In this document: piece after piece, positions 34,377 to 43,263 of the stretch
Numbering within the stretch: the first letter of the stretch is position 1
Layout of the letters: the number at the start of each line of letters is the position of its first letter
Origin: Paraburkholderia ultramafica
GTDB lineage: Bacteria; Pseudomonadota; Gammaproteobacteria; Burkholderiales; Burkholderiaceae
Length of the DNA stretch: 64,000 nt
Assembly (NCBI RefSeq): GCF_902859915.1
Contig: NZ_CADIKK010000005.1
Coordinates: 62,001-126,000 of the forward strand
Direction: 5' to 3'
Notes under the pieces: model-generated
The model's database searches: none
The model's input: the letters and a program-made list of their open reading frames with translations, nothing else
Told to the model about the DNA's origin: nothing
Program-made: the position numbers and the translations under genes

Positions 34377-35978
34377 TCACGCATGTGCCGGATGTTCCGC
34401 CGACGGCGCCGCGCCCTCGCGGCCGCCGAACAGGCCCGCCATCCAGCGGCCAATTTCCTCGGCGTTGGTCGCCCCCGTCGCGCGCACCGGCGAGAGTCTG
34501 CCACCGGCGAGCACCGCGATGCGATCGCAGATATCGAACAACTCTTCCAGTTCCTCCGAGATCACCAGGATCGCGACGCCGCGCGCCGACAGATCGAGCA
34601 ACTGCTGACGAATGAACGCCGCCGCGCCAACGTCGACGCCCCACGTGGGCTGCGCGACCACCAGCACCTTCGGCGCCTGCAGAATCTCGCGGCCCATGAT
34701 GTACTTCTGCAGATTGCCGCCCGACAGACTTTGCGCGAGCGCTTCCGAGCCGCCGCAACGCACGTCGAACGCTTCGATGCAGCGCTTCGCGAATGCGCGC
34801 ATCGCGCCCGCCTTGATCCAGCCCGAGCTCACCATCTGCTGACGATGCGCAGTGAGCAGCGCGTTTTCCGACAACGACATCGCCGGCACCGCGCCGCGGC
34901 CCAAACGTTCTTCCGGCACGAAGCCGAAACCGAGCGCGCGCCGGCCGCCTGCGCCGAGGCGTCCGGCCGGCTTGCCGCAAATCGTGACCGCGTCGGCGCG
35001 CACGCCGCGCTTCTCTCCCGACAACGCCGACAGCAGTTCCGCCTGGCCGTTGCCCGAGACGCCCGCGATGCCGAAGATCTCGCCCGCATGCACGCCAAAC
35101 GACACGTTGTCGAGCGAGGTGCCGAACGGGTCGTCGCTCGCCACCGACAACTGCTTCACATCGAGCAGGACGGCGCCCGGATTGTGCTCGCGCCGCGTGT
35201 AATCGGGCAGCGAATGGCCGACCATCAATTGCGCGAGCGACGCATGGGTCTCGCCCTTCGGCTTCACGTGACCGGTCACGCGGCCGCCGCGCATCACCGT
35301 CGCGGTATCGCACAGCTGCTGGATTTCATCGAGCTTGTGGCTGATGTAGAGGATGCTGCAGCCTTCGGCGGCCAGCCGGCGCAGCGTCGCGAACAGCTTG
35401 CGCACCGCTTGCGGCGTCAGCACCGAGGTCGGTTCGTCCATGATCAGCAGGCGCGGGTTCTGCAACAGGCAGCGCACGATTTCGACGCGTTGCCGCTCGC
35501 CCACCGTCAGGCTATGCACGTGACGCTGCGGATCGATGTCGAGACCGTAGTCGGCCGAGACTTCGCGAATCCGTTTGGCGAGCGTCTTCAGATCGAACGG
35601 TTCGTCGAGCGCGAGCGCGATGTTTTCGCCGACCGTGAGCGTCTCGAACAGCGAGAAATGCTGGAACACCATGCCGATGCCGAGCTTGCGCGCCGCCGCC
35701 GGGCTCGCGATCTCGACCGCCTCGCCTTCCCAGCGGATCTCGCCGGCGTCGGGCCGCACCGCGCCGTAGATGATCTTCATCAGCGTGCTTTTGCCGGCAC
35801 CGTTTTCGCCGAGCACCGCATGGATTTCACCCGGCGCGACGATCAACGTGACGTCGTCGTTGGCTCGCACCGCCGGATACTGTTTGGTGATGCCCTGAAG
35901 CACCAGCCGGTGCGCCGCCTGTTCCGGCCCGGTTGCCGGCTGCGCGGCGGCGCCGTCGCTATAAGAAGAGTCGCTCAT
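34377..35978 (-). CDS. BMP-type ABC transporter ATPase, two fused domains
   Basis: A twin-cassette ATPase of the sugar/nucleoside class. The first domain has Walker A GENGAGKST (57-65), an intact signature (LTVGERQRVEI) and LLIMDEPTSVLT. The second domain is degenerate, as is usual in this class: it has GVSGNGQAELL in place of Walker A, LSGGNLQKYIMGRE as signature and VLVVAQPTWGVDVGA as Walker B. It is the first gene of the operon and is divergent from the LysR gene, with 251 bp between the starts. Confidence 0.92.
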   Translation of the reverse strand: MSDSSYSDGAAAQPATGPEQAAHRLVLQGITKQYPAVRANDDVTLIVAPGEIHAVLGENGAGKSTLMKIIYGAVRPDAGEIRWEGEAVEIASPAAARKLGIGMVFQHFSLFETLTVGENIALALDEPFDLKTLAKRIREVSADYGLDIDPQRHVHSLTVGERQRVEIVRCLLQNPRLLIMDEPTSVLTPQAVRKLFATLRRLAAEGCSILYISHKLDEIQQLCDTATVMRGGRVTGHVKPKGETHASLAQLMVGHSLPDYTRREHNPGAVLLDVKQLSVASDDPFGTSLDNVSFGVHAGEIFGIAGVSGNGQAELLSALSGEKRGVRADAVTICGKPAGRLGAGGRRALGFGFVPEERLGRGAVPAMSLSENALLTAHRQQMVSSGWIKAGAMRAFAKRCIEAFDVRCGGSEALAQSLSGGNLQKYIMGREILQAPKVLVVAQPTWGVDVGAAAFIRQQLLDLSARGVAILVISEELEELFDICDRIAVLAGGRLSPVRATGATNAEEIGRWMAGLFGGREGAAPSAEHPAHA

Positions 35979-36229
35979 GTGATTCCGTAGTACGTCAGTG
36001 ACTGCCGGTTACCGCGCGTCCGTCCACCTTGCCGGCAGACGATCCGTCACCAGAACCGGATGACAATACCTAATTCGACCCAGTCAGTCGAGCCGTCAAA
36101 ATTCCCCCGAACCCGCGCCGCAGCGCGGCTCTGCGGGTATGCCACCCTTGACGCCGTATTTCGTTCATATTAAAACCCATATACCCTCACGCCCGATCGA
36201 TCAGCCAGAACATATATTTCGGAGAAGTC

Positions 36230-37162
36230 ATGAGTCAGCAACGCGAGGCGATCGATACCTACCTACTGCGCGTCCTGCATACCCTGTTGATGGAGCGCAG
36301 CGTCACCCGCGCGGCTGTCAAACTGAATCAATCGCAACCTGCGATCAGCGCGGCGCTGCGCCGTTTGCGCGACATCACCGGCGACCCGCTGCTGGTGCGC
36401 GGCAAGTCCGGCATGGTGCCGACCGAGTACGGCCTGCGCCTGCTCGAACCGGTGCAGAACGCGCTGCGCGAGATCGAACGCATCAAGTTCCAGCAGCACA
36501 ACTTCGATCCGGCGACCTCGATCCGTTGCTACCGGATCGGCTGCCCGGACTATCTGAACGTGCTGTTCGTGCCGACGGTGGTCGAACGCTTTCGCCAGGC
36601 CGCGCCGAACGCGACGCTCGAATTTCACTCGCTGGGGCCCGCCTTCGACTACGAACTCGCGCTCGAGGACGGCAAGCTCGACATCGTGGTCGGCAACTGG
36701 CCGGAGCCGCCGGAGCAACTGCACCTGTCGAACCTGTTCGTCGATCAGATCGTCTGCCTGATGAGCAACACGCATCCGTTCGCCAAACGCGGCGGCCTCA
36801 CGCTCGACCAGTACCTGAATGCGCCGCATCTCGCGCCGACTCCTTACTCGGTGGGCCAGCGCGGTGCGATCGACGTGCATCTCGCGCGCGAGCGGTTAAA
36901 GCGTCACGTGGTCGTCACGTTGCCGTACTTCAATCTGGCGCCGTACGTGCTGATCAAGTCCGATCTGATCTTCACGACGACGCGCCTGTTCGCCGATTAC
37001 TACGCCAGGTTCCTGCCGCTTACCGTGGTGCCCGCGCCGCTCGATTTCCCGCCGATGCAGTATTACCAGTTGTGGCACGAGCGCGTGCATTACTCCGATG
37101 AAGTGCGCTGGCTGCGCAGTCTGGTCGCCGAAGCGACCAGGACGTTGATCGACAAGCCCTGA
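36230..37162 (+). CDS. LysR-family transcriptional regulator
   Basis: An N-terminal winged helix-turn-helix (residues ~10-65: LMERSVTRAAVKLNQSQPAI, then SAALRRLRDITGDPLLVR) is followed by a LysR substrate-binding domain. The 310-residue length is standard. It is divergent from the BMP-type importer operon and convergent with the deaminase gene, so it probably controls purine uptake and use, with a purine or ureide as co-inducer. The start has CGGAGAAG at the right distance. A LysR T-N11-A box could not be assigned with confidence in the shared 251-bp region. Confidence 0.9.
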   Translation: MSQQREAIDTYLLRVLHTLLMERSVTRAAVKLNQSQPAISAALRRLRDITGDPLLVRGKSGMVPTEYGLRLLEPVQNALREIERIKFQQHNFDPATSIRCYRIGCPDYLNVLFVPTVVERFRQAAPNATLEFHSLGPAFDYELALEDGKLDIVVGNWPEPPEQLHLSNLFVDQIVCLMSNTHPFAKRGGLTLDQYLNAPHLAPTPYSVGQRGAIDVHLARERLKRHVVVTLPYFNLAPYVLIKSDLIFTTTRLFADYYARFLPLTVVPAPLDFPPMQYYQLWHERVHYSDEVRWLRSLVAEATRTLIDKP

Positions 37163-37248
37163 CGGTTTGTTGCACGGGGGTTATCGGCAGCCATGCGATG
37201 CGTGGCGGCGGCCGCCGGTAAGCCTGCTTGCTCCTCTCGGCTCTCTCC

Positions 37249-37321
37249 CGCTTTCGTCTTCGCTTTGGTCTTCGCTTTGGTCTTCGCTTTGGTCTTCGCT
37301 TTGGTCTTCGCTTTGGTCTTG
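37249..37321. repeat. 12-bp tandem repeat just past the deaminase stop codon
   Basis: Five or so consecutive copies of TTCGCTTTGGTC (plus strand), plus one degenerate copy, begin immediately after the stop codon of the deaminase gene on the minus strand. On that strand one frame reads (Lys-Thr-Lys-Ala)n. It lies between the convergent LysR and deaminase genes. Confidence 0.9.
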
Positions 37322-37322
37322 T

Positions 37323-38732
37323 TTACGCCGCCGCTTCGTAAAGCGTCTTCGCCAGCCGGTTGTGCTGCTCGATGACCGGCCCGAGTTCCAGCGTCGTCAA
37401 CTGTCCGTCCTTCACGACCAGCTTGCCGCCGATCACGCTGTAGCTCACTTGCGACGGCGCGCAGAATACCAGCGCCGCGACCGGGTCGTGCAACGCGCCC
37501 GCAAAGAGCGGCTGACGCAGATCGAACGACACGAAGTCCGCCGCCATGCCGGGCGCCAGCGCGCCGATGTCGTCGCGATTGAGCACCTTCGCGCCGCCTA
37601 GCGTCGCGATTTCCAGTGCGTCGCGCGCGGTCATCGCATCCGGTCCGAAACCGACCCGCTGCAACAGCAGCGCCTGACGCACTTCGGCGACCATCTGCGC
37701 GGCGTCGTTCGACGCCGAACCGTCGACACCCAGCCCCACCGGCACACCCGCCAGACGCATCCGCCTGACCGGCGCGATGCCCGACGCGAGCCGCATGTTC
37801 GAACACGGACAGTGCGCAACGCCGGTGCCGGTGCGCGCGAACAGTTCGATGCCCGCGTCGTCGAGTTGCACACAATGCGCGTGCCACACATCGTGACCGA
37901 CCCAGCCGAGGTCTTGCGCATACTCCGCCGGCGTCATGCCGAACTTCTCGCGGCTATACGCGATGTCGTTGACGTTCTCCGCGAGGTGCGTATGCAGGGA
38001 CACGCCGTATTGGCGCGCCATCAGCGCCGATTCGCGCATCAGGTCGCGGCTCACCGAGAACGGCGAGCAAGGCGCCACCACCACGCGCAGCATCGCGTAA
38101 CGCCCTTCGTCGTGATACGTCTCGATCAGACGCTGCGTGTCGTTCAGGATATCCGCTTCACGCTCGACCACCGAATCCGGCGGCAAGCCGCCGTCCTTCT
38201 GCCCCACGCTCATGCTGCCGCGCGCCGCGTGAAAACGCATGCCGATCCGCCGGGCCGCGGCGACGCTGTCATCGAGCCGGCTGCCGTTCGGATAGATATA
38301 CAAATGGTCGCTCGAGGTCGTGCAACCGGACAGCAACAGCTCGGCCATCGCCGTCAGCGTCGAGACTTCGATCATCTCCGGCGTGAGGTTCGCCCACACC
38401 TTATAGAGGTTCGTGAGCCAGCCGAACAGCTCGGCGTTCTGCGCGGCGGGAATCGCGCGCGTCAGGCTCTGATACATGTGGTGGTGCGTGTTCACGAGGC
38501 CCGGGATCACCAGGTGGCCACGCATGTCCAGCACTTCGTCGGCTGTTTGCGGCAACTGCGCCGTGGGTCCGACCGCGACGATGCGGTTGTCCTCGATATA
38601 CAGGCCGCCGTCGCGCAATTCGCGCCGGGCGCCGTCCATCGTGACCAGCACGTCCGCGTGCTTCACCAGCATCGTTTTCTTCGGCTCACCGCCCTGATAT
38701 GCCGGCTGCTGCGCCGTCTGCTCCATCGTCAT
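37323..38732 (-). CDS. Amidohydrolase: 8-oxoguanine/guanine-type deaminase
   Basis: A metal-dependent amidohydrolase of the 8-oxoguanine deaminase / hydroxyatrazine ethylaminohydrolase group. It has the metal-binding THHHM (His83-85), a second His in GVSLHTHLAENVND, the GHDVWHAHCVQLDD motif, and the metal Asp in GLGVDGSASND. The 469-residue length fits. The ATG at 38732 (MTMEQTAQQ) has GGAGAAACG ahead of it. The neighbours are a purine-type importer and urate-degrading enzymes, so deamination of guanine or 8-oxoguanine is likelier than a triazine substrate. The tandem repeat touching its 3' end could add a Lys-rich tail after a frameshift. Confidence 0.87.
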   Translation of the reverse strand: MTMEQTAQQPAYQGGEPKKTMLVKHADVLVTMDGARRELRDGGLYIEDNRIVAVGPTAQLPQTADEVLDMRGHLVIPGLVNTHHHMYQSLTRAIPAAQNAELFGWLTNLYKVWANLTPEMIEVSTLTAMAELLLSGCTTSSDHLYIYPNGSRLDDSVAAARRIGMRFHAARGSMSVGQKDGGLPPDSVVEREADILNDTQRLIETYHDEGRYAMLRVVVAPCSPFSVSRDLMRESALMARQYGVSLHTHLAENVNDIAYSREKFGMTPAEYAQDLGWVGHDVWHAHCVQLDDAGIELFARTGTGVAHCPCSNMRLASGIAPVRRMRLAGVPVGLGVDGSASNDAAQMVAEVRQALLLQRVGFGPDAMTARDALEIATLGGAKVLNRDDIGALAPGMAADFVSFDLRQPLFAGALHDPVAALVFCAPSQVSYSVIGGKLVVKDGQLTTLELGPVIEQHNRLAKTLYEAAA

Positions 38733-39324
38733 TCGTTTCTCCGCTTTAATGCTGCCGTGCAAAGTCGTTCGAACGCGATGTGACGGCACGCCAACCGTGC
38801 CGCCGCGTCGCGTCGAACGCCGTTGGCCCGGTTACCCAGCGTATTCCGCCGTCTTCGGGGCGCCCCCAAGGGGACTTCCTTCCGGACGCCTCCTTTTGAG
38901 GCTTCCTTCGGGCGTGCGCCGCGCTCGAGCCGCATCCGGCGCGCCGGTGCTGCGGCGCACAGGCGTAAACTTCGACGGCCAAAATAACGCTGGCAACTCG
39001 CGCCGCTGCGATACCCAACTTCACGCTGCCAATATAGTGGGCCATTTTTGGCGCCGGTACGATCGAATCGGCGTGCGAATCAGCCTGCAAAAGTCGAACG
39101 AATCGACTCGCTGCGGCTTTCAACAGACTGTCCGTCATGTGCCAGCTATTATCTTTCCTATCTCGCGCGCGCTGAACGGAACAACCTTTTTACAATGGCT
39201 GCCACGGCGCTCGCTTCAATTCGCCGACGGGTATGCAGCCACTGACGTGGAGCCTCGATCCGCCGCAAACGTATCTGGATCGGGCTGCCGCCGAAACCTC
39301 GCATTCACATAAGGAAAATTGCGA
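38733..39324. other. Intergenic region between deaminase and HIU hydrolase genes
   Basis: Nearly 600 bp between divergent genes. Apart from the repeat at about 38857-38913, I see no supported gene. Short open frames here look like chance. Both promoters must lie in it. Confidence 0.45.
38857..38913 (+). repeat. Dispersed repeat with AAGGGGACTTCCTTC core, copy A
   Basis: The segment contains GCCCCCAAGGGGACTTCCTT followed by a second imperfect round (GAGGCTTCCTTCGGGCG). A related sequence occurs on the minus strand at about 45870-45916. It looks like a small dispersed intergenic repeat. Confidence 0.5.
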
Positions 39325-39678
39325 ATGGGAAAGCTCACTACCCATGTGCTCGACACCGCGAACGGCCGTCCCGGCGCTGGCATCAAGGTCGAACTCTTCG
39401 CGCTCGCGGGCGATACGCGACGCGCGCTCAAAACCACCATCACCAATGACGACGGCCGCTGCAATGAGCCGCTGCTCGAAGGCGACGCGCTCGTCGCGGG
39501 CGAATACGAACTCGTGTTCGGCGCCGGCGACTACTTCGCGTCGATCGGCACGAAGGTCCCGCAGCCTCGCTTCGTCGATCGTGTGGTGCTGCGCTTCGGC
39601 GTGGCCGATGCCGGCGCACACTATCACGTGCCGCTACTGGTGTCGCCGTGGTCGTACAGCACGTATCGAGGCAGCTAG
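39325..39678 (+). CDS. hiuH: 5-hydroxyisourate hydrolase (transthyretin-like)
   Basis: The enzyme opens 5-hydroxyisourate to OHCU, the second step of urate degradation. The 117-residue chain shows the family N terminus GKLTTHVLDTANGRPGAGI with its catalytic His, RALKTTITNDDGRC in the middle, HYHVPLLVSPWSYSTYRGS at the end, and the diagnostic C-terminal YRGS. The ATG at 39325 is preferred; a TTG two codons upstream is possible. AAGGAAAA is upstream. The urate oxidase gene follows on the same strand. Confidence 0.95.
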   Translation: MGKLTTHVLDTANGRPGAGIKVELFALAGDTRRALKTTITNDDGRCNEPLLEGDALVAGEYELVFGAGDYFASIGTKVPQPRFVDRVVLRFGVADAGAHYHVPLLVSPWSYSTYRGS

Positions 39679-39968
39679 AGACAGCTGGAGGCGGCCAATA
39701 CGGTCACGCTCGATTGCATTGCGCGGGTGCTCGCTGGTGTTCACGAATGTCCCGGCGAGCATCTGCGCAATGCAATCGACCGCGCCCGGCCTGAACCGAC
39801 CCGAACCTGAGACCCATTAAAAAAACGACGCGGGGCGAACTGAGCGCGCCGCGTCTTCGACCCCGCAGTCAGCGCGGTGACGCGGTGCCAGCCCGAGACC
39901 CGTCAGCCGGGTCCACCGAGGCGCCGAACGTCATCGCGCGTACAACGAATCAGAAGTGGAGGAGTTTC

Positions 39969-41162
39969 ATGGAAGGCTTTATCACCGACTGGCTGAACCT
40001 GGCGATTCGCTGGTTCCACGTCATCGCCGCGATTGCATGGATCGGCGAGTCGTTCTATTTCGTCGCGCTCGACAACAGCCTGAAACCGCCGCAGGATCCG
40101 AACCAGCGCAGGCGCGGCGTGTTCGGCGAGCTGTGGCACGTGCACGGCGGCGGCTTCTACAACATGCAGAAGTACACCGTCGCGCCGCCGGAAATGCCGG
40201 AAGATCTGCACTGGTCGAAGTGGCCGTCGTACACCACGTGGCTGTCGGGCTTCGGTCTGTTTACCGTGCTGTACCTGTTCTCGCCGACCACCTATCTGAT
40301 CGACAAGAACGTGCTAGACATGGGTCCGGTGGTCGCCGTCGCGTCGGCGCTCGGCTTCCTCGCGGCCGGCTGGATCGTGTACGACTCGTTGTGCCGCATC
40401 CTCGGCAATAAAGACAAGGTGCTCGGCATCTGCGTCGGCGTGTACGTGCTGATCGCGGCGTGGCTCGCATGCCATATCTTCGCGGGCCGTGCGGCTTATC
40501 TGATCATGGGCGCGATGCTTGCGACGATCATGTCGGCCAACGTGTTCTTCGTGATCATTCCGGGCCAGCGCAAGATGGTCGACGCGATGCTCAAGGGTGA
40601 CACGCCGAACCCGATCTACGGCAAGCGCGGCAAGCAACGCTCGGTGCACAACACGTATTTCACGTTGCCGGTGGTGTTCGCGATGCTGTCGAACCACTAC
40701 GCGATGACCTACACGCACCCGTACAACTGGGCCGTACTCCTGATCATCATGCTGGCCGGCGCGCTGATTCGCCAGTTCTTCGTGATGCGCCACCGTGGCC
40801 AGGTGTTGTGGTATCTGCCGCTGGTCGGCATCGTACTGATGTTCGGCGCGCTCTTCTGGACCATGCCGAAGCCGATCGTGCCGCAAGCGCAAGCCGCGAA
40901 CGCGCCGACGGTCAAGCTGGCCGACATCGCGCCGGTGCTGCAACAGCGCTGCGTGGCTTGCCACTCCGCGCATCCGACGATGATGGGCAGCGCGCCGGCC
41001 GGCGTGCTGCTGGATACGCCCGATGAGATCTCGCAGAACGCGCAGCGCATCTATCAGCAGGCGGTGACGTTGAAGGCGATGCCGCTCGGCAACGTCACGC
41101 ATATGACCGACGACGAACGGATGAAGATCGCCGCCTGGTTCGAAGGTGGCGCGGCGAAGTAA
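39969..41162 (+). CDS. puuD: Membrane urate oxidase fused to cytochrome c (PuuD)
   Basis: PuuD oxidises urate to 5-hydroxyisourate and passes electrons to its own cytochrome c domain rather than making H2O2. About eight membrane helices with several conserved His (FHVIAAIAWIGESFYFVALD, ELWHVHGGGFYNMQKY, YFTLPVVFAMLSNHY) precede a linker. The C-terminal cytochrome c domain binds heme through CVACH (about residue 330), with the Met ligand probably in KAMPLGNVTHMTDDE. The 397-residue size matches. The ATG at 39969 has GGAGG about 8 nt upstream, and the longer open frame is not coding. Its product is the substrate of the preceding HIU hydrolase. Confidence 0.95.
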   Translation: MEGFITDWLNLAIRWFHVIAAIAWIGESFYFVALDNSLKPPQDPNQRRRGVFGELWHVHGGGFYNMQKYTVAPPEMPEDLHWSKWPSYTTWLSGFGLFTVLYLFSPTTYLIDKNVLDMGPVVAVASALGFLAAGWIVYDSLCRILGNKDKVLGICVGVYVLIAAWLACHIFAGRAAYLIMGAMLATIMSANVFFVIIPGQRKMVDAMLKGDTPNPIYGKRGKQRSVHNTYFTLPVVFAMLSNHYAMTYTHPYNWAVLLIIMLAGALIRQFFVMRHRGQVLWYLPLVGIVLMFGALFWTMPKPIVPQAQAANAPTVKLADIAPVLQQRCVACHSAHPTMMGSAPAGVLLDTPDEISQNAQRIYQQAVTLKAMPLGNVTHMTDDERMKIAAWFEGGAAK

Positions 41163-41170
41163 GTGTGCTG

Positions 41171-41189
41171 GCCGGACGTGATGTCCGGC
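41171..41189 (+). terminator. Hairpin after puuD
   Basis: A perfect 7-bp stem (GCCGGAC / GTCCGGC) with a 5-nt loop and a short T stretch lies 8 bp after the puuD stop. It is a weak candidate terminator. Confidence 0.5.
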
Positions 41190-41209
41190 TTTCCGATTGA
41201 CGAAGCAAC

Positions 41210-41452
41210 ATGAAGCGGGCTTTTCGCGCGAGCGACAGCAAGCTGTCGCAAGAGGAGTTGGCGCGCCGCGCAGGTGTCGCGCGCACCACCGTCGCACGCA
41301 TGGAAACGCTCGCCAAAAACGATATGAGCGTGTCCGTGCTCGTGCGCCTGCTCGAAGCGGCGGGCTACGACCTCAAGTTCGTCGCGCATGGACATGGGCG
41401 CACGCTCGAAGACATCCTCGCTGAACAACGCAGCCCGGACGCGAACCCATGA
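41210..41452 (+). CDS. XRE-type helix-turn-helix protein (HipB-like antitoxin)
   Basis: This 80-residue protein is mainly a Cro/C1-type helix-turn-helix (KLSQEELARRAGVARTTVAR, about residues 11-30), followed by LVRLLEAAGYDLKFVAHGH, a stretch typical of HipB-like antitoxins. It starts 47 bp after the puuD stop, and its stop overlaps the next start by four bases (ATGA). The next frame is a truncated hipA-like toxin gene, so this is probably an antitoxin or repressor that outlived its toxin. Confidence 0.82.
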   Translation: MKRAFRASDSKLSQEELARRAGVARTTVARMETLAKNDMSVSVLVRLLEAAGYDLKFVAHGHGRTLEDILAEQRSPDANP

Positions 41453-41574
41453 GACTCGACGTCCAGGTACTGGGCAAGAACGTCGCCACGCTGTTTCGCG
41501 AGCGCGACGACTACGTCCTCAAATACAACGGCAACGCAAGTACCGTTTCGCGTTGCCCTTTAGTTGCCCCTTAA
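41449..41574 (+). pseudogene. Truncated HipA-like toxin, first ~26 residues only
   Basis: MRLDVQVLGKNVATLFRERD then DYVLKY reads as the N-terminal strand region of HipA-family Ser/Thr kinases. After about residue 26 the similarity ends and a stop follows at 41 residues, against about 400 for intact HipA, so kinase and ATP-binding parts are missing. The four-base overlap with the antitoxin gene is the normal hipBA arrangement. Confidence 0.65.
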
Positions 41575-41594
41575 TAAGGTCCGTTCGACAATGC

Positions 41595-41629
41595 AAAAAG
41601 CCCACAGCATTTCCGCTGTGAGCTTTTTT
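41595..41629. terminator. Bidirectional terminator between hipB-like and allA genes
   Basis: A stem with one mismatch (AAGCCCACAGC / GCTGTGAGCTT) around ATTTCC has an A-rich left and T-rich right flank, so it can act on both strands between the convergent hipB/hipA remnant and allA. Confidence 0.85.
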
Positions 41630-41668
41630 GCTCATCAACCCGGGCTTGCTACGCCGAAGCAGCCAACC

Positions 41669-42181
41669 TCAAACAGCCACCGCGCTCAACGCATCTTCCG
41701 TGAGCCACAACGACTCGGCCAGATCCAGTTCATTCAGGTTGAGCCCGTCGCCGCCACGATCGACGACGATAAAGTCGCTCACATCGCCCAATGCGATCAG
41801 CGGATGGTGCCACACGCCCTTCGCATAATTGACGCCCTGCCAGCCGCTCGTCACGAACGCGCGAATCTTCGACGCATCCAGCTCGCCCGCCGGCGCCACC
41901 ACGACCAGATACGGCTTGTCGTTCAGCGGCACGAACGCCTGGCTGCCGAGCGGATGACGTTCGAGCATCTTTACCTCGAACGGCAGCGTGCGCGGTTGCC
42001 CGCGAAACAGGTTCACGAGCGTGCGGCCGTTCTCGTCGGTCACATCCACTTTCGCGAGATCGTGATAGCGGATCGTCGTGCCGAGGTTGATCGGAATCTG
42101 CTTCGCGCCTTCGAGTTCGATCACGTCGCCGTACGCGGCGAACGCTTCCTTCGTCAATGGTTCGATAGCGAGCGTTTTCAT
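41669..42181 (-). CDS. allA: Ureidoglycolate lyase
   Basis: The enzyme splits ureidoglycolate into glyoxylate and urea, the last step of this ureide route. The 170-residue cupin-type chain starts [20 protein letters not shown] and has [41 protein letters not shown] and DFIVVDRGG, the conserved family pattern. The ATG at 42181 overlaps the allantoicase stop by four bases, so the two are translationally coupled. It is the last gene of the puuE-uraD-alc-allA operon and is followed by a bidirectional terminator. Confidence 0.93.
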   Translation of the reverse strand: MKTLAIEPLTKEAFAAYGDVIELEGAKQIPINLGTTIRYHDLAKVDVTDENGRTLVNLFRGQPRTLPFEVKMLERHPLGSQAFVPLNDKPYLVVVAPAGELDASKIRAFVTSGWQGVNYAKGVWHHPLIALGDVSDFIVVDRGGDGLNLNELDLAESLWLTEDALSAVAV

Positions 42182-43191
42182 GATGCGAGCGTGCCCCACA
42201 GACGCAGACGCGACACGCCGCCGTCCGGAATGATGTTGAAACGAACGTGCGTGACCGGGCCGAGCGCCGCGATCTCGCTTTCGAAGTAGTGCTGCTCGTC
42301 CATTTGCAGCTTCTGTTCGCCCAGCAGCACCGGCCAGAACATCGCTTGCGTGACCAGCGAGCTGTCGGTGCCGCCCGTCACATACGCGGCCTGAATCGAA
42401 CAGCGATCCGGAAAGTTGCCCTTGAAGTGCGCCGTATCGACTTCGATCTTCCTGATCACGCCCGGTTGCGCCAGCGCGACGATCGCCCAGTCGTTGCCCG
42501 GCTCGCGACGGCGGCGCGTTTCCCAACCGTCGCCCATGTTCACGCCGCGGCCCGGCATCAGGATCGTCGACGCCGCGCCGAAGTGCTGATTGTTCGCCGC
42601 GACCAGATACGCGCCGTTTTCCATCGCGGCCAGATCGAACTGTTCGGTGCGGCTCGCGCCGGCCCAGTCAACTTGCGGCTGACCGTACACGCGCAAACGC
42701 GCGATGCCGCCGTCCGGATAGATGTTCACGCGCAAGTGCGTGTACGCGTTCGCGTCGCTGACTTCATGATAGTGGTGGCTATTGCCCTGCAACGTGGCCG
42801 ACGGAACGATCTCGGTCCATTGCGTCGACTGGTTCGGCGTGCCGTCCACCACGCGCGCGGCTTCCACCGACGCGGCCGGCGGAAAGTTGCCGGTGAAATG
42901 GCTGGTGTCGAGGTCGAGCCCCTTGATCACGCCCGCACGCGCCAGCTTCACGACACACCAGTCATAACCGGTGGCGCGCTTGCGGCGGGTTTCCCAGCCG
43001 TCCATCCACTTGCCGTTGTCGTCGTACTTGCCGGGAATGAAGACGGCCGGCTCCGGATTCAGCATGCGTTCCTTCGGAGCGAAGAAATCATCGCTGGCCT
43101 CGAGCGCCTGCGCGCCCAGACGCGGGTCCGCCAGGTTCACATAACGGCGCGTGAATTCCGGTGCGTTGGGGTCGAGAATCGGGAGTGCCAT
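42178..43191 (-). CDS. alc: Allantoicase
   Basis: Allantoicase hydrolyses allantoate to ureidoglycolate and urea. The 337-residue protein consists of the two homologous jelly-roll repeats typical of the family: [20 protein letters not shown] with [13 protein letters not shown] in the first half, and [20 protein letters not shown] with [13 protein letters not shown] in the second. Each repeat ends with [16 protein letters not shown] or [16 protein letters not shown]. It lies 72 bp after uraD and overlaps allA by four bases. Confidence 0.95.
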   Translation of the reverse strand: MALPILDPNAPEFTRRYVNLADPRLGAQALEASDDFFAPKERMLNPEPAVFIPGKYDDNGKWMDGWETRRKRATGYDWCVVKLARAGVIKGLDLDTSHFTGNFPPAASVEAARVVDGTPNQSTQWTEIVPSATLQGNSHHYHEVSDANAYTHLRVNIYPDGGIARLRVYGQPQVDWAGASRTEQFDLAAMENGAYLVAANNQHFGAASTILMPGRGVNMGDGWETRRRREPGNDWAIVALAQPGVIRKIEVDTAHFKGNFPDRCSIQAAYVTGGTDSSLVTQAMFWPVLLGEQKLQMDEQHYFESEIAALGPVTHVRFNIIPDGGVSRLRLWGTLAS

Positions 43192-43263
43192 GTTTGTCGT
43201 CCTTAATATGTGTTGGTGCTGAAAATACGTTTCGGTTCGAGGTCCGCGACGCGTGGCTTGAGC

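Noticed and set aside
33166..35313. Open frame that would extend permease 2 of the BMP importer upstream to about 1025 residues
   Set aside because: The added part reads out of phase through permease 1 and the ATPase genes and has no sense; the permease begins cleanly at 33165.
37249..37321. CRISPR-like array
   Set aside because: The units are contiguous 12-bp repeats without spacers and there are no cas genes.
39827..39855. GACGCGG / CCGCGTC hairpin between hiuH and puuD as a terminator
   Set aside because: The T-run is on the minus strand only, where no gene ends, and the two plus-strand genes probably belong together; a regulatory role cannot be argued from sequence alone.
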